The notes beneath the pieces were generated by a model. The model did not search any database. It was not told where the DNA came from and worked only from the letters and a program-made list of their open reading frames with translations. Source: an uncultured Bacteroidales bacterium (GTDB lineage: Bacteria > Bacteroidota > Bacteroidia > Bacteroidales > UBA932). From it: a DNA stretch of 45,692 nt. The number at the start of each line of letters is the position of its first letter. Position 1 is the first letter of the stretch. This document shows, piece by piece, positions 17,449-24,731 of the stretch. Location: contig CAJODQ010000031.1 of assembly GCA_905233345.1 (NCBI GenBank), positions 1 through 45,692 of the forward strand, in the 5' to 3' direction. The position numbers and the translations under genes are program-made.

Positions 17449-18286
17449 ATTGCAAGGTGACGATGGCCGTCATGCCGGGCATCATGTGCGGGTGCGGGGA
17501 GAGGGTCGCTTCGAGATGGACCATGCCGTTCTTTTCGACGACAGGGCTGATGGCCGAGATGACAGCCGGATGCATTTCATCCGGCCAGGCCACGGAGATC
17601 ACCTGGATCTTCGTGCCGGGCTGGAATTTGTGCAGCTCGTTTTCCAACACGTCGAAGCAGACCTTCAGGTGCTCGGTGTCCACGATGTAGAAGAGCGCGA
17701 CGCCGGGCGTGGCGGCACTGTAGAGCGTGGCGTCGATGCGGCTTACGGCGCCCGTCATAGGTGCCGTGATCGTACAGTAAGTGAGTTCGTGTTCCAGCTG
17801 CTTCAGTGCGGCTTCAGCGGTGTTGCAACCGCTCCGGATGCGGGCCTGCCGCTTGATCTCTTCGGGCGCCTGGTCGATTTCACCCCGCTTGTATCCCTGT
17901 CCCATCAGGATTGCCTGATACTGGTATTCGGCCTGTTCCAGTTCCGCTTTTCCACGGACGATCTGGTCTTCCAGGGCGGTCCGGCTGAGCCGGGCCACGA
18001 CTTCCCCTTTCCGTACCCGCTGACCCAGGACGATGTCGAACCCAACGATCTGCTCGTTGATGCGGCTGTAGACGGGTACTTCCGTCATGGCCTGGATGCT
18101 TCCTTTGCTGGAAAAGCCTTCGGCGGCGATGGTCCGTTGCAGGTTCTGGTTCTGCACGGGAGAGACCTCTGCGGCGGCCTGCTGTTCCGTCGGGGAAAAG
18201 GCCTTCGGTTCTTCCTGCACGGAGCCCGAGGGGCGGCAGGCTGTCATGGCGATAAGCAGGGCGATGAGGGTAAGCGGCCTATTCAT
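17447..18286 (-). CDS. Periplasmic adaptor lipoprotein (HlyD/RND membrane-fusion family)
   Basis: 279 residues. The N-terminus is a lipoprotein signal (L-I-A-M-T-A-C, Cys17). A lipoyl-like half motif (Q-A-M-T-E-V-P-V-Y, V-G-F-D-I-V-L-G-Q-R-V-R-K-G), a helical hairpin (E-L-E-Q-A-E-Y-Q) and the second half (T-Y-C-T-I-T-A-P-M-T-G-A-V-S-R-I) are followed by a beta-barrel domain. Such adaptors bridge an inner-membrane pump and TolC. It is the last gene of the five-gene operon and overlaps the tolC-like gene by 8 bases. Its presence beside a second, membrane-anchored HlyD protein is unusual; it may be the direct partner of TolC. Confidence 0.85.
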   Translation of the reverse strand: MNRPLTLIALLIAMTACRPSGSVQEEPKAFSPTEQQAAAEVSPVQNQNLQRTIAAEGFSSKGSIQAMTEVPVYSRINEQIVGFDIVLGQRVRKGEVVARLSRTALEDQIVRGKAELEQAEYQYQAILMGQGYKRGEIDQAPEEIKRQARIRSGCNTAEAALKQLEHELTYCTITAPMTGAVSRIDATLYSAATPGVALFYIVDTEHLKVCFDVLENELHKFQPGTKIQVISVAWPDEMHPAVISAISPVVEKNGMVHLEATLSPHPHMMPGMTAIVTLQ

Positions 18287-19697
18287 GCTGTGTCAGTGTT
18301 AAGAGATGATAATAGGTGGTCCAGTAGGCGGCCAGCGCCGTCAGGTGCTGGTTGTAGGCGTTGTCACGCCGGCTCTGCGCCAGCGAGTAGGTGTTGATGT
18401 CGCACAGGCCGTTCGCATAGTTGTCGGCCGTGAGCTGGAACACCTCGTCAGCCATCGTGACGGCCTCGGCGGTGTGTTGAAGCATCTGCTGATGGGATCG
18501 CAGGTTCTCCATCGTGGTGCGAACTTCCTCGTCGAGCGCGCGTTCTTCTTCCTTGAGTGCCTGCTCCTCGCGGGCCTTCCAGGCTTGGGCGGCGGCATAG
18601 CCTTTCTTGCCAGCCCCATGGTCGAGAATCGGCACGCTGACGGTAACGGCGCCGAGCATGTAGAACTGCGGCCACCTGTAGGCTTCGGCGAAGGTGCCAC
18701 CCATCTGCTGCATGCCGACGTTGAGGTCTACGCCGACCTTCACGCCCGCTTCGCGCCGGGCTTTCTCCTGCTGATGGCGGGCCTCGGTGAGGGCCGCTTG
18801 CCGGTGCTGCAAGGCGGGATAGTTGGCTCTGGCGAGTTGCAGCGCTTCCTCGTCGGTCATGTCGAGCGGCCGGGTTTCGCGCGGGACTGTCAGCCGTCTG
18901 CCGAGCAGCGGACTGTGCGCATCGACGCGGAGATAGGCCATCAGCGATTCCCGGGCCAGTTCTTCTTCGTTGCGGGCTTTCAACAGGGCATTGGCGGCGT
19001 TGAGCCGCTGCAGTTCGAGCGAGCGCAACTCAGCCAGCGTAACCATGGCAATGCTGGCTTTTTCCCGCGCGATGGCATACAGGGTATCAGCCGTCTCCTT
19101 GCTGCGCTCGAGCATGTCGCACATCCCCTCGGCGCAGACCAGGCGGAAGAAGCGGCGGGTAGCTTCTTCAGCGATAAGATGCAGCTGGTAGTCGTGTTCC
19201 TTGCGGGCAGCCTCCAGCTGCTGGTCTTCCACGACCTTCTCCCAGCGGTACGCATTGTAGCCCAGCAAGGGTTGCTGGTAGCCGAAGATCAGGGGCGCCG
19301 CCACAAAGTCGCGGGGACGCTCGAACAGGTCTTTGCCGAGATATTCCGTCCAGATGGCCTGGCTTCCCACATACGCCTCACCGCCCAGCCCCAGAATCTT
19401 CTGGGTGAGTTTGAGCTGCGCGGCGGTGGAGATGCGGTCAAAGTTGCGGATGTACACGTAGTAGCGGGACAGGTCGTTGACGAAGCGCAGGTAGTTTGGC
19501 GTGACATCCAGCGTCAGCTGGGGTTTGCGCAGCGCCTCGAAACGGGCGTGCCGTTGCTGGTAGTATTCGTATTCATACTGGCTCTGGAAGGCAGTGACCG
19601 CACTGTCCTGTGCCAGACGGATCACCTCTTCCAGGCTCTGTGCCGGACAGAGAAGCGGCCATCCGCAGAGAAGAATCAAGACAAGCCACTTTTTCAT
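18279..19697 (-). CDS. TolC-family outer-membrane efflux protein
   Basis: 472 residues with a cleavable signal peptide (M-K-K-W..L-L-C-P-A-Q). Two long helical repeats typical of TolC are visible: A-R-x-x-Y-P-A-L-x-x-x-Q in the second half, with G-G-T-F-A-E-A-Y-R-W-P-Q and the N-terminal L-E-E-V-I-R-L-A-Q-D-S. TolC trimers form the outer-membrane channel for type I secretion and drug efflux. The start ATG (19697) overlaps the stop of the upstream ABC gene by 4 bases, so translation is probably coupled. Confidence 0.9.
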   Translation of the reverse strand: MKKWLVLILLCGWPLLCPAQSLEEVIRLAQDSAVTAFQSQYEYEYYQQRHARFEALRKPQLTLDVTPNYLRFVNDLSRYYVYIRNFDRISTAAQLKLTQKILGLGGEAYVGSQAIWTEYLGKDLFERPRDFVAAPLIFGYQQPLLGYNAYRWEKVVEDQQLEAARKEHDYQLHLIAEEATRRFFRLVCAEGMCDMLERSKETADTLYAIAREKASIAMVTLAELRSLELQRLNAANALLKARNEEELARESLMAYLRVDAHSPLLGRRLTVPRETRPLDMTDEEALQLARANYPALQHRQAALTEARHQQEKARREAGVKVGVDLNVGMQQMGGTFAEAYRWPQFYMLGAVTVSVPILDHGAGKKGYAAAQAWKAREEQALKEEERALDEEVRTTMENLRSHQQMLQHTAEAVTMADEVFQLTADNYANGLCDINTYSLAQSRRDNAYNQHLTALAAYWTTYYHLLTLTQHE

Positions 19698-21799
19698 ACG
19701 ATCTGCCGTTTGATGATTTCACTGAAAAGGCCGCCTTTGGCCAGCAGTTCGTCGTAGCTGCCGTCCTCGACGACGCGGCCTCCGTTGAGAACGATGATGC
19801 GGTTGCATTCCCGGATGGTGCTCATCCGGTGTGCAATGGTGATACGCGTGCAGTGCATTCGGACCAGGCTCTCGGCAATATTGTGCTGGCTGATGTTGTC
19901 GAGCGCCGACGTAGCCTCGTCCAGGAACATGATCCGCGGCTTGCGGATGAGCGCACGTGCAATCAGGATGCGTTGCCGCTGGCCGCCGGAGACGCCCTGC
20001 CCGTCGGCGGAAATGGGCGTATCCAGCCCCAGAGGCATGTCCCGGATGTCTTTTTCGAGCGATGCACCCCGGACCGCTTCCCAGACGGCATCGTCATTTT
20101 GCCAGACATTGCCGAAAAGGATGTTGTCGCGGATGGTGCCTTCCACAAGCTGGCCGTCCTGCAGGCAGATGCTGACACAATACTGGCGCAGGCTCGGCTT
20201 GGAGATATCTTCCAGATTGTACTCATCGTAGAAGATGGAACCGCTCTCGGCCTGCTCAAAACCCAGCATCAGGCGTATGAGCGTCGACTTTCCGCAGCCG
20301 GAAGGGCCTACGAGGGCGACATAATCACCGGGGTTGATGTGCAGATCGAGACCGTCAAAAATATAGGGCATGTCTTCAGCATACCGGAACTTGAGACCGC
20401 TGATGTCGATCTTGCCGCTCACGTTCCTGAGGAGGATGTTGCCGGATTGTGCCTCGGACTCAGCCTGCAGGATGGGTTCGCAAAGCTTGAGCTCAGGGCC
20501 CAGCAAGGCCACATCCTTGGTAATCAGCTCAAACTTGGCAATGGCCTCCGTCGCGAGAGCCAGGACGCTGCAGTAGGCGATATAGTCGGAGAGCCCCAGG
20601 CCATAGTGCCAGGCGGCCAGCATCGTCACGAGCAGCGGCAGCAGGCGGGCATTGTAACTCAGGGAACTGCCGACATTGAACATGGCCGGATACCGGCTGC
20701 CGAAAGGCTCGGAAGGTTCGTAAGCCACCGCCCAGTGCCGGAAGGCGCGGATTTCCGCCCCGTTGGTCCGTATCTTCTGTGCGCCGGACACCAGGTTGTA
20801 GATGACACCGGTCAGTTTGGCGGCACTGGCATTGGCACTGTCCTGTACCTGCTTCCTGAAATAGTAGACGCAGTAGATGGCCAGCAGGTAAACGATCATC
20901 ACGAGAATGCCCGTCCACAGCAAGGGACCGCCGTAGGTAAAGAACTGGATGAACATCACGGCTGTAAACAGCAGCGAAAGGATGGTGGAGAGCATGTCCT
21001 CGGTCAGTTTCGTAAACAGGCGCACCACCGACAGGACACGGCTCGAAAGGTCGCCGGGCGCATATTGCTTGAAAAACGAGGAAGGCAGCATCAGCAGCCG
21101 GGTCATCAACGGCGTCTGCATGGCATATTCGATCTTGTCTTTCATCCGTACCACCAGGAAATTGCGCGACAGCTGCACCATGACCAGCCCGACGGCCGCA
21201 CTGAAGAGCAGCACTGCGATCGGGGTGAGCTGGGCGGCGTCACCCGAAGGGATGACTTCGCCAAAGAGCATCTTGCAGATATACGGCGTCACCATCGTCA
21301 GCAGCACGACGCCCAGGCAGGCCAGGAAAGCATAGAGGTAATCGAGGAAAGACAGTTGCCGCAATGCAGATTTCAGGAAAGCCATGACGGACAGTTCGCC
21401 GCCGGGCAGCGGATAACAGAGCGTGAAAGCGTCCTTCTTGAGGCAACCGCTGTCTTTCCGGACAGAACAGTGCCGGCCCGTGACGGGATGGACAAAGGTA
21501 TAGTCCGCGAAACGCGGCGTAAGGATGACCGGGGCGTCTTCCTCTTCCGTAAAAGCCAGCATCTTTCCCGAGCAGCGCGACCACCAGTCCCCCTCGAGCC
21601 TGACCTGCCGGAAGAAGATCTGGTTCCGGTAGAACACCTCTTCCAGCTGGTGGAGGTCTTTCGGAATCTCTTTCTTCCGGGTCAGCTGCTTCCATATCTT
21701 CCGGTCGATCATTCCCCGGAAGAGGTCGGAGGCCTCGTTCAGGGCCTTCTGGTCGCCTTCAATACGCTGGACCAATTGCTCGAAAAACAGATTGTCCAT
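19694..21799 (-). CDS. ABC transporter ATPase/permease with N-terminal extension (NHLP/NHLM exporter-like, second subunit)
   Basis: 701 residues. A roughly 200-residue N-terminal extension (contains W-W-S-R-C-S-G and R-H-C-S-V-R-K-D-S-G) precedes a six-helix exporter domain (about 200-470). The C-terminal ATPase has Walker A G-P-S-G-C-G-K-S-T, the signature V-S-G-G-Q-R-Q-R, Walker B I-M-F-L-D-E-A-T-S-A-L-D and the H-loop I-A-H-R-M-S. An extended N-terminus and partnering with a second ABC half-transporter and an HlyD protein fit the NHLP bacteriocin-export permease/ATPase type. There is no C39 leader peptidase. It lies 3 bases after the other ABC gene. Family assignment is from architecture, not a search. 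Confidence 0.85.
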   Translation of the reverse strand: MDNLFFEQLVQRIEGDQKALNEASDLFRGMIDRKIWKQLTRKKEIPKDLHQLEEVFYRNQIFFRQVRLEGDWWSRCSGKMLAFTEEEDAPVILTPRFADYTFVHPVTGRHCSVRKDSGCLKKDAFTLCYPLPGGELSVMAFLKSALRQLSFLDYLYAFLACLGVVLLTMVTPYICKMLFGEVIPSGDAAQLTPIAVLLFSAAVGLVMVQLSRNFLVVRMKDKIEYAMQTPLMTRLLMLPSSFFKQYAPGDLSSRVLSVVRLFTKLTEDMLSTILSLLFTAVMFIQFFTYGGPLLWTGILVMIVYLLAIYCVYYFRKQVQDSANASAAKLTGVIYNLVSGAQKIRTNGAEIRAFRHWAVAYEPSEPFGSRYPAMFNVGSSLSYNARLLPLLVTMLAAWHYGLGLSDYIAYCSVLALATEAIAKFELITKDVALLGPELKLCEPILQAESEAQSGNILLRNVSGKIDISGLKFRYAEDMPYIFDGLDLHINPGDYVALVGPSGCGKSTLIRLMLGFEQAESGSIFYDEYNLEDISKPSLRQYCVSICLQDGQLVEGTIRDNILFGNVWQNDDAVWEAVRGASLEKDIRDMPLGLDTPISADGQGVSGGQRQRILIARALIRKPRIMFLDEATSALDNISQHNIAESLVRMHCTRITIAHRMSTIRECNRIIVLNGGRVVEDGSYDELLAKGGLFSEIIKRQIV

Positions 21800-21802
21800 A
21801 GC

Positions 21803-23554
21803 TCAGGCGTATTTCATCAGTTCGTGGTAGAGTCCTTCCTGGTGCAACAGTTCCTCGTGCGTGCCCTGTTGCAGGACATGTCCGTGTTCCATCACATAGA
21901 TGCAGTCGCAGTCACGGATGGTACTCAGGCGGTGGGCGATCAGGATGGTGGTGATGCCCAGGCTTCCGATATGCTGCATGACCAGCTGTTCGGTCTTGGA
22001 GTCGAGGGCGGAGGTTCCTTCATCCATGATCAGGATGGTGGGATCCTTGGCCAGGGCGGTGGCGATTTCGATGCGCTGCCGCTGTCCGCCGCTGAAGTTC
22101 TTGCCGTTTTCGGTCAGCAGGGTCTGATAGGCACCGGGACGGTTGGCGATGTCCTGATGGATCTGGGCATCGTTGGCGGCCAGCACCATCGAAAAATCTT
22201 CGATGGAATCGTCCCACATCTTGATATTATCGGCGATGGTGCCTTCAAAAAGGGTGATGTCCTGGTTGACGACCGAAAGGGAATTGTTTTTGACAGCCCG
22301 GTTGAGCTGCTGTACGGGGATTCCGTCGAGGAGAACCTCTCCTTCCCAGGGTTCATAGAGACCGGAGATGAGTTTGGCGATGGTACTCTTGCCGCAACCG
22401 GAAAAACCGACGAAAGCGACTTTTTCGCTCGGACGGATTTTCATCGAAAAGTTCTTGAGAATCGGAGGCAGGCTGCGGTCATAACCGAAGGTGACATTGC
22501 GCAGTTCCACTTCTCCCCGGAGTTTGGGGCGTTCCGGCAGATCGTTGATGGCGGGGATTTTCAGGCGATGGTCCCCGCAGGCCGCCTCCACCTCTTCCAG
22601 TCGCTCCATGGCGGCCTGGGAGCGGTAGACTTCCTGGGTTGCATTCACCGCCGAATTGATGGGGAAGGTGATGCTGGTTGCCAGGGCCTGTGAAGCCAGC
22701 AGCATACCGGGCGTCAGCTCACCCTGCAGGATATACCAGGCGCCGAGGCAGAGGATCAAGGCGTTGCACAGGTTCAGGACCAGCAGGGGAAGGGAGCCGA
22801 TGCCCATCGTCGTAATCGCCGTGCGCACGCGCGCGTTGAGCGCGGTCACATAGGTCTTCTCCCATCCGGCATAGAAGATATGTTCTCCTCCCATCGACTT
22901 GATCGTCTCGATATTCTTGAGGCCCGTCATCGTCATGCCCTGCAGACGGGCATCTGTCACCTCCGAACTCCGGGCTTTCTTCTTGATGCTGCGCGACGTC
23001 GTCCGCATCACGATCACCAGCAGCACCATCGAGAAGATCACCACGAGTCCCAGTTTCCAGCTGTAGAGCATCAGCAGCCAGGCACAGATGACCGGACGAA
23101 TAACCAGGACGAGCGCGTAGGAGAAACGGTCCATCGTCGTCACCACGTTCTTGATGCTGGAGTAGCGCGCAACCAGTTCTCCGGAAGAAAAACGGTCAAT
23201 GGCGCTCATGGGCAACTGCAGCAGGCTCAGGATATAGCGGGAAGAAGCGCTGACGCCCAGTTTGGCGAGCTCCCTCCTGCGAAGGGGATTCAGCAGCAGC
23301 CAGATCATCACCTCCAGGACGAAAAGCAGGATATAGACGGCCATCAACGGCCCGAACCACTCCGGATTCTTGTGTGTGATGATATTGTCGGTAAATATCT
23401 GCTGGAAGAAAGGCGGAAGAAGATAGGAAGCCATATCCCCGACCAGGAGCAGGACGGTCACGACGAACAAGCCCTGGCAGCCGCGGTTGAAGCGGCGGAT
23501 GAGCGTCAGCGTCGACATCGAGTCCGGACGGGAATCATTTCGCCCCGTTTTCAT
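21803..23554 (-). CDS. ABC transporter ATPase/permease (peptide exporter-like, first subunit, no C39 peptidase)
   Basis: 583 residues: six transmembrane helices (about 25-300) and a complete ATPase: Walker A G-F-S-G-C-G-K-S-T, signature F-S-G-G-Q-R-Q-R, Walker B I-L-I-M-D-E-G-T-S-A-L-D, H-loop I-A-H-R-L-S. It resembles the peptide-exporting ABC subunit of NHLM/NHLP-type systems, but the N-terminal cysteine peptidase that usually trims a double-glycine leader is missing: the protein begins just before the first transmembrane helix. Its start overlaps the HlyD gene by 4 bases (ATGA). It probably forms a heterodimer with the 701-residue subunit. Confidence 0.85.
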   Translation of the reverse strand: MKTGRNDSRPDSMSTLTLIRRFNRGCQGLFVVTVLLLVGDMASYLLPPFFQQIFTDNIITHKNPEWFGPLMAVYILLFVLEVMIWLLLNPLRRRELAKLGVSASSRYILSLLQLPMSAIDRFSSGELVARYSSIKNVVTTMDRFSYALVLVIRPVICAWLLMLYSWKLGLVVIFSMVLLVIVMRTTSRSIKKKARSSEVTDARLQGMTMTGLKNIETIKSMGGEHIFYAGWEKTYVTALNARVRTAITTMGIGSLPLLVLNLCNALILCLGAWYILQGELTPGMLLASQALATSITFPINSAVNATQEVYRSQAAMERLEEVEAACGDHRLKIPAINDLPERPKLRGEVELRNVTFGYDRSLPPILKNFSMKIRPSEKVAFVGFSGCGKSTIAKLISGLYEPWEGEVLLDGIPVQQLNRAVKNNSLSVVNQDITLFEGTIADNIKMWDDSIEDFSMVLAANDAQIHQDIANRPGAYQTLLTENGKNFSGGQRQRIEIATALAKDPTILIMDEGTSALDSKTEQLVMQHIGSLGITTILIAHRLSTIRDCDCIYVMEHGHVLQQGTHEELLHQEGLYHELMKYA

Positions 23555-24417
23555 TCAGTGCGGAGTTTTGCGGACCGGAACACTGTCCTGGCCGATTCAA
23601 ACAGATATTGGAACATGCTGCGGCGCCTCGTCTCGGTCAGCACCGAGCAGTAGGTGCCGACGTCCATGCTGATGTCTTCGGGCTCGCCGAACGACCAGTC
23701 GTATTTCGAATCGTCTTCCGGATTGGGAAGCATCTCCACATTGACACGGTACATCATCTCTCCCGATTCGAGCAGGCGGCGGGTCAGTTCATCGCTTTTG
23801 AGCGTCTGGCGCACCTCTTCCGCAGCTACGGGATAGCGGTCGATGCGCGTGACGTGGCCCCTGACATAGCCGATCTCATCGCGCTTCTCATTTTCCGGCC
23901 AGATCTGAGCACTCATTCCGACACGCAAGTCGCGCTGGCCGGCATTGTCGATATAAGCGATGAGCATCGCGCGCTGCGTCTGCGGCCCGTTGCCGTCGAT
24001 GACGCTGATGATGGGCTCGAATGCCTCGAATGGCTCATTGTCCACCTTTGTATAGATGACGGTGCCGTCGACGGTGCTCGTCAGGATGCTGTAGCTTTCA
24101 TCCATTGAGATGAGCGCCACCGACTGTCCCGGAATCACGTGGTCTCCATTGTGTACGAAGACGGTACGCACCATTCCCTTGTTGGGCAGCGAGACATCGG
24201 CGGTTCCCTGCGACGGAAAGACCACGCCGCTGTAGTACACCTTGTCAGAAACGGTGCCCAGGAAGCCCCATACGAAAACGGCACCGATCAGCAGCAGCGC
24301 CGTCAGGGCCAGCAGATAGGTTGGCAGCGCCGTCACCTTCAGCACGCTCCCGATCTCCTCGGGCGACTGGAGGTTTTGCTGCCGGCTATCGTTAGAGAAT
24401 GGATTCGAATCACTCAT
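23551..24417 (-). CDS. HlyD-type membrane-fusion protein of peptide exporter (NHLP secretion-protein-like)
   Basis: 288 residues with one N-terminal transmembrane helix (about residues 34-55) and a short cytoplasmic head, then a lipoyl-like region (V-F-V-H-N-G-D-H-V-I-P-G-Q) and a beta-barrel part. It is short for HlyD and lacks a long coiled coil, as in the secretion proteins of NHLP-type bacteriocin systems. It heads the operon. A -7-like box TAACTTTA ends only six bases before the ATG, so the mRNA may be leaderless. No precursor peptide or modifying enzyme is found in the operon. Confidence 0.82.
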   Translation of the reverse strand: MSDSNPFSNDSRQQNLQSPEEIGSVLKVTALPTYLLALTALLLIGAVFVWGFLGTVSDKVYYSGVVFPSQGTADVSLPNKGMVRTVFVHNGDHVIPGQSVALISMDESYSILTSTVDGTVIYTKVDNEPFEAFEPIISVIDGNGPQTQRAMLIAYIDNAGQRDLRVGMSAQIWPENEKRDEIGYVRGHVTRIDRYPVAAEEVRQTLKSDELTRRLLESGEMMYRVNVEMLPNPEDDSKYDWSFGEPEDISMDVGTYCSVLTETRRRSMFQYLFESARTVFRSAKLRTE

Positions 24418-24423
24418 AATTTG

Positions 24424-24458
24424 TAAAGTTACGAAAAAATCTTGAAACCCGTTTACAA
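24424..24458 (-). promoter_or_regulatory. Candidate promoter of the export operon
   Basis: On the minus strand, TTTG (24458-24455) and TAACTTTA (24431-24424) stand about 23 bases apart. The -7 box differs from TAnnTTTG at its last base. The box ends six bases before the ATG of the HlyD gene. Confidence 0.4.
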
Positions 24459-24506
24459 ACGCGCTGAAAGCGCGATTTATAAAAGGAGGCTGCTATGCTG
24501 CCGACG

Positions 24507-24569
24507 TTCCGCACGGGGGTACGCAAAAAGCCTGGCTTGTAAGCCAGGCTCGCGTACCCCCGTGCGGAA
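24507..24569. repeat. Inverted copy of the tRNA-Arg 3' end flanking its terminator
   Basis: 24507-24524 is the exact reverse complement of 24552-24569 (18 of 18). The right arm holds the last 15 bases of tRNA-Arg (T-stem 3' strand, acceptor 3' strand, discriminator) plus 3 trailer bases. The left arm lies beyond the terminator. The 27 bases between the arms are the terminator hairpin. The same layout occurs at tRNA-His (35835-35900). Confidence 0.9.
24525..24550 (-). terminator. Intrinsic terminator of tRNA-Arg
   Basis: AGCCTGGCTT (24529-24538) pairs perfectly with 24541-24550 across a 2-base gap. On the minus strand it is followed by a short T-run (24528-24525). The short U-tract suggests moderate strength. 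Confidence 0.75.
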
Positions 24570-24626
24570 TCGAACCGCAACCGTCAGAACCGGAATCTGA
24601 AATTCTATCCATTAAACTACGGAGGC
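24555..24626 (-). tRNA. tRNA-Arg (anticodon CCG)
   Basis: 72 nt, CCA not encoded. Acceptor GCCTCCG pairs with CGGGGGT (two G-U pairs). The D-arm has AGTTTAATGGATAGAAT, typical of tRNA-Arg. The anticodon arm TCAGA-TTCCGGT-TCTGA gives anticodon CCG, reading CGG. The T-arm TGCGG-TTCGATT-CCGCA is intact. The 3' end is followed by a terminator and an inverted copy of itself. Confidence 0.95.
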
Positions 24627-24650
24627 CCGTTTGTGCCTGCAAAGATATTG

Positions 24651-24683
24651 TTTTGTTTTTCTTTGAGATTTTCGTTATATTTG
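24651..24683 (+). promoter_or_regulatory. Promoter of the carboxyltransferase gene
   Basis: -33 TTTTG at 24651-24655 and -7 TATATTTG at 24676-24683, 20 bases apart. This is a textbook Bacteroidota promoter with a leader of about 45 bases. Confidence 0.75.
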
Positions 24684-24731
24684 CCAAATGTTTTGAGGAA
24701 AAACGCAAACTAAACTTACATATCCCAACAA

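Noticed and set aside
24507-24569. Integrated element att site at tRNA-Arg
   Set aside because: Integration duplicates the tRNA 3' end in direct orientation; here the copy is inverted, 27 bases away, and no integrase gene is nearby.
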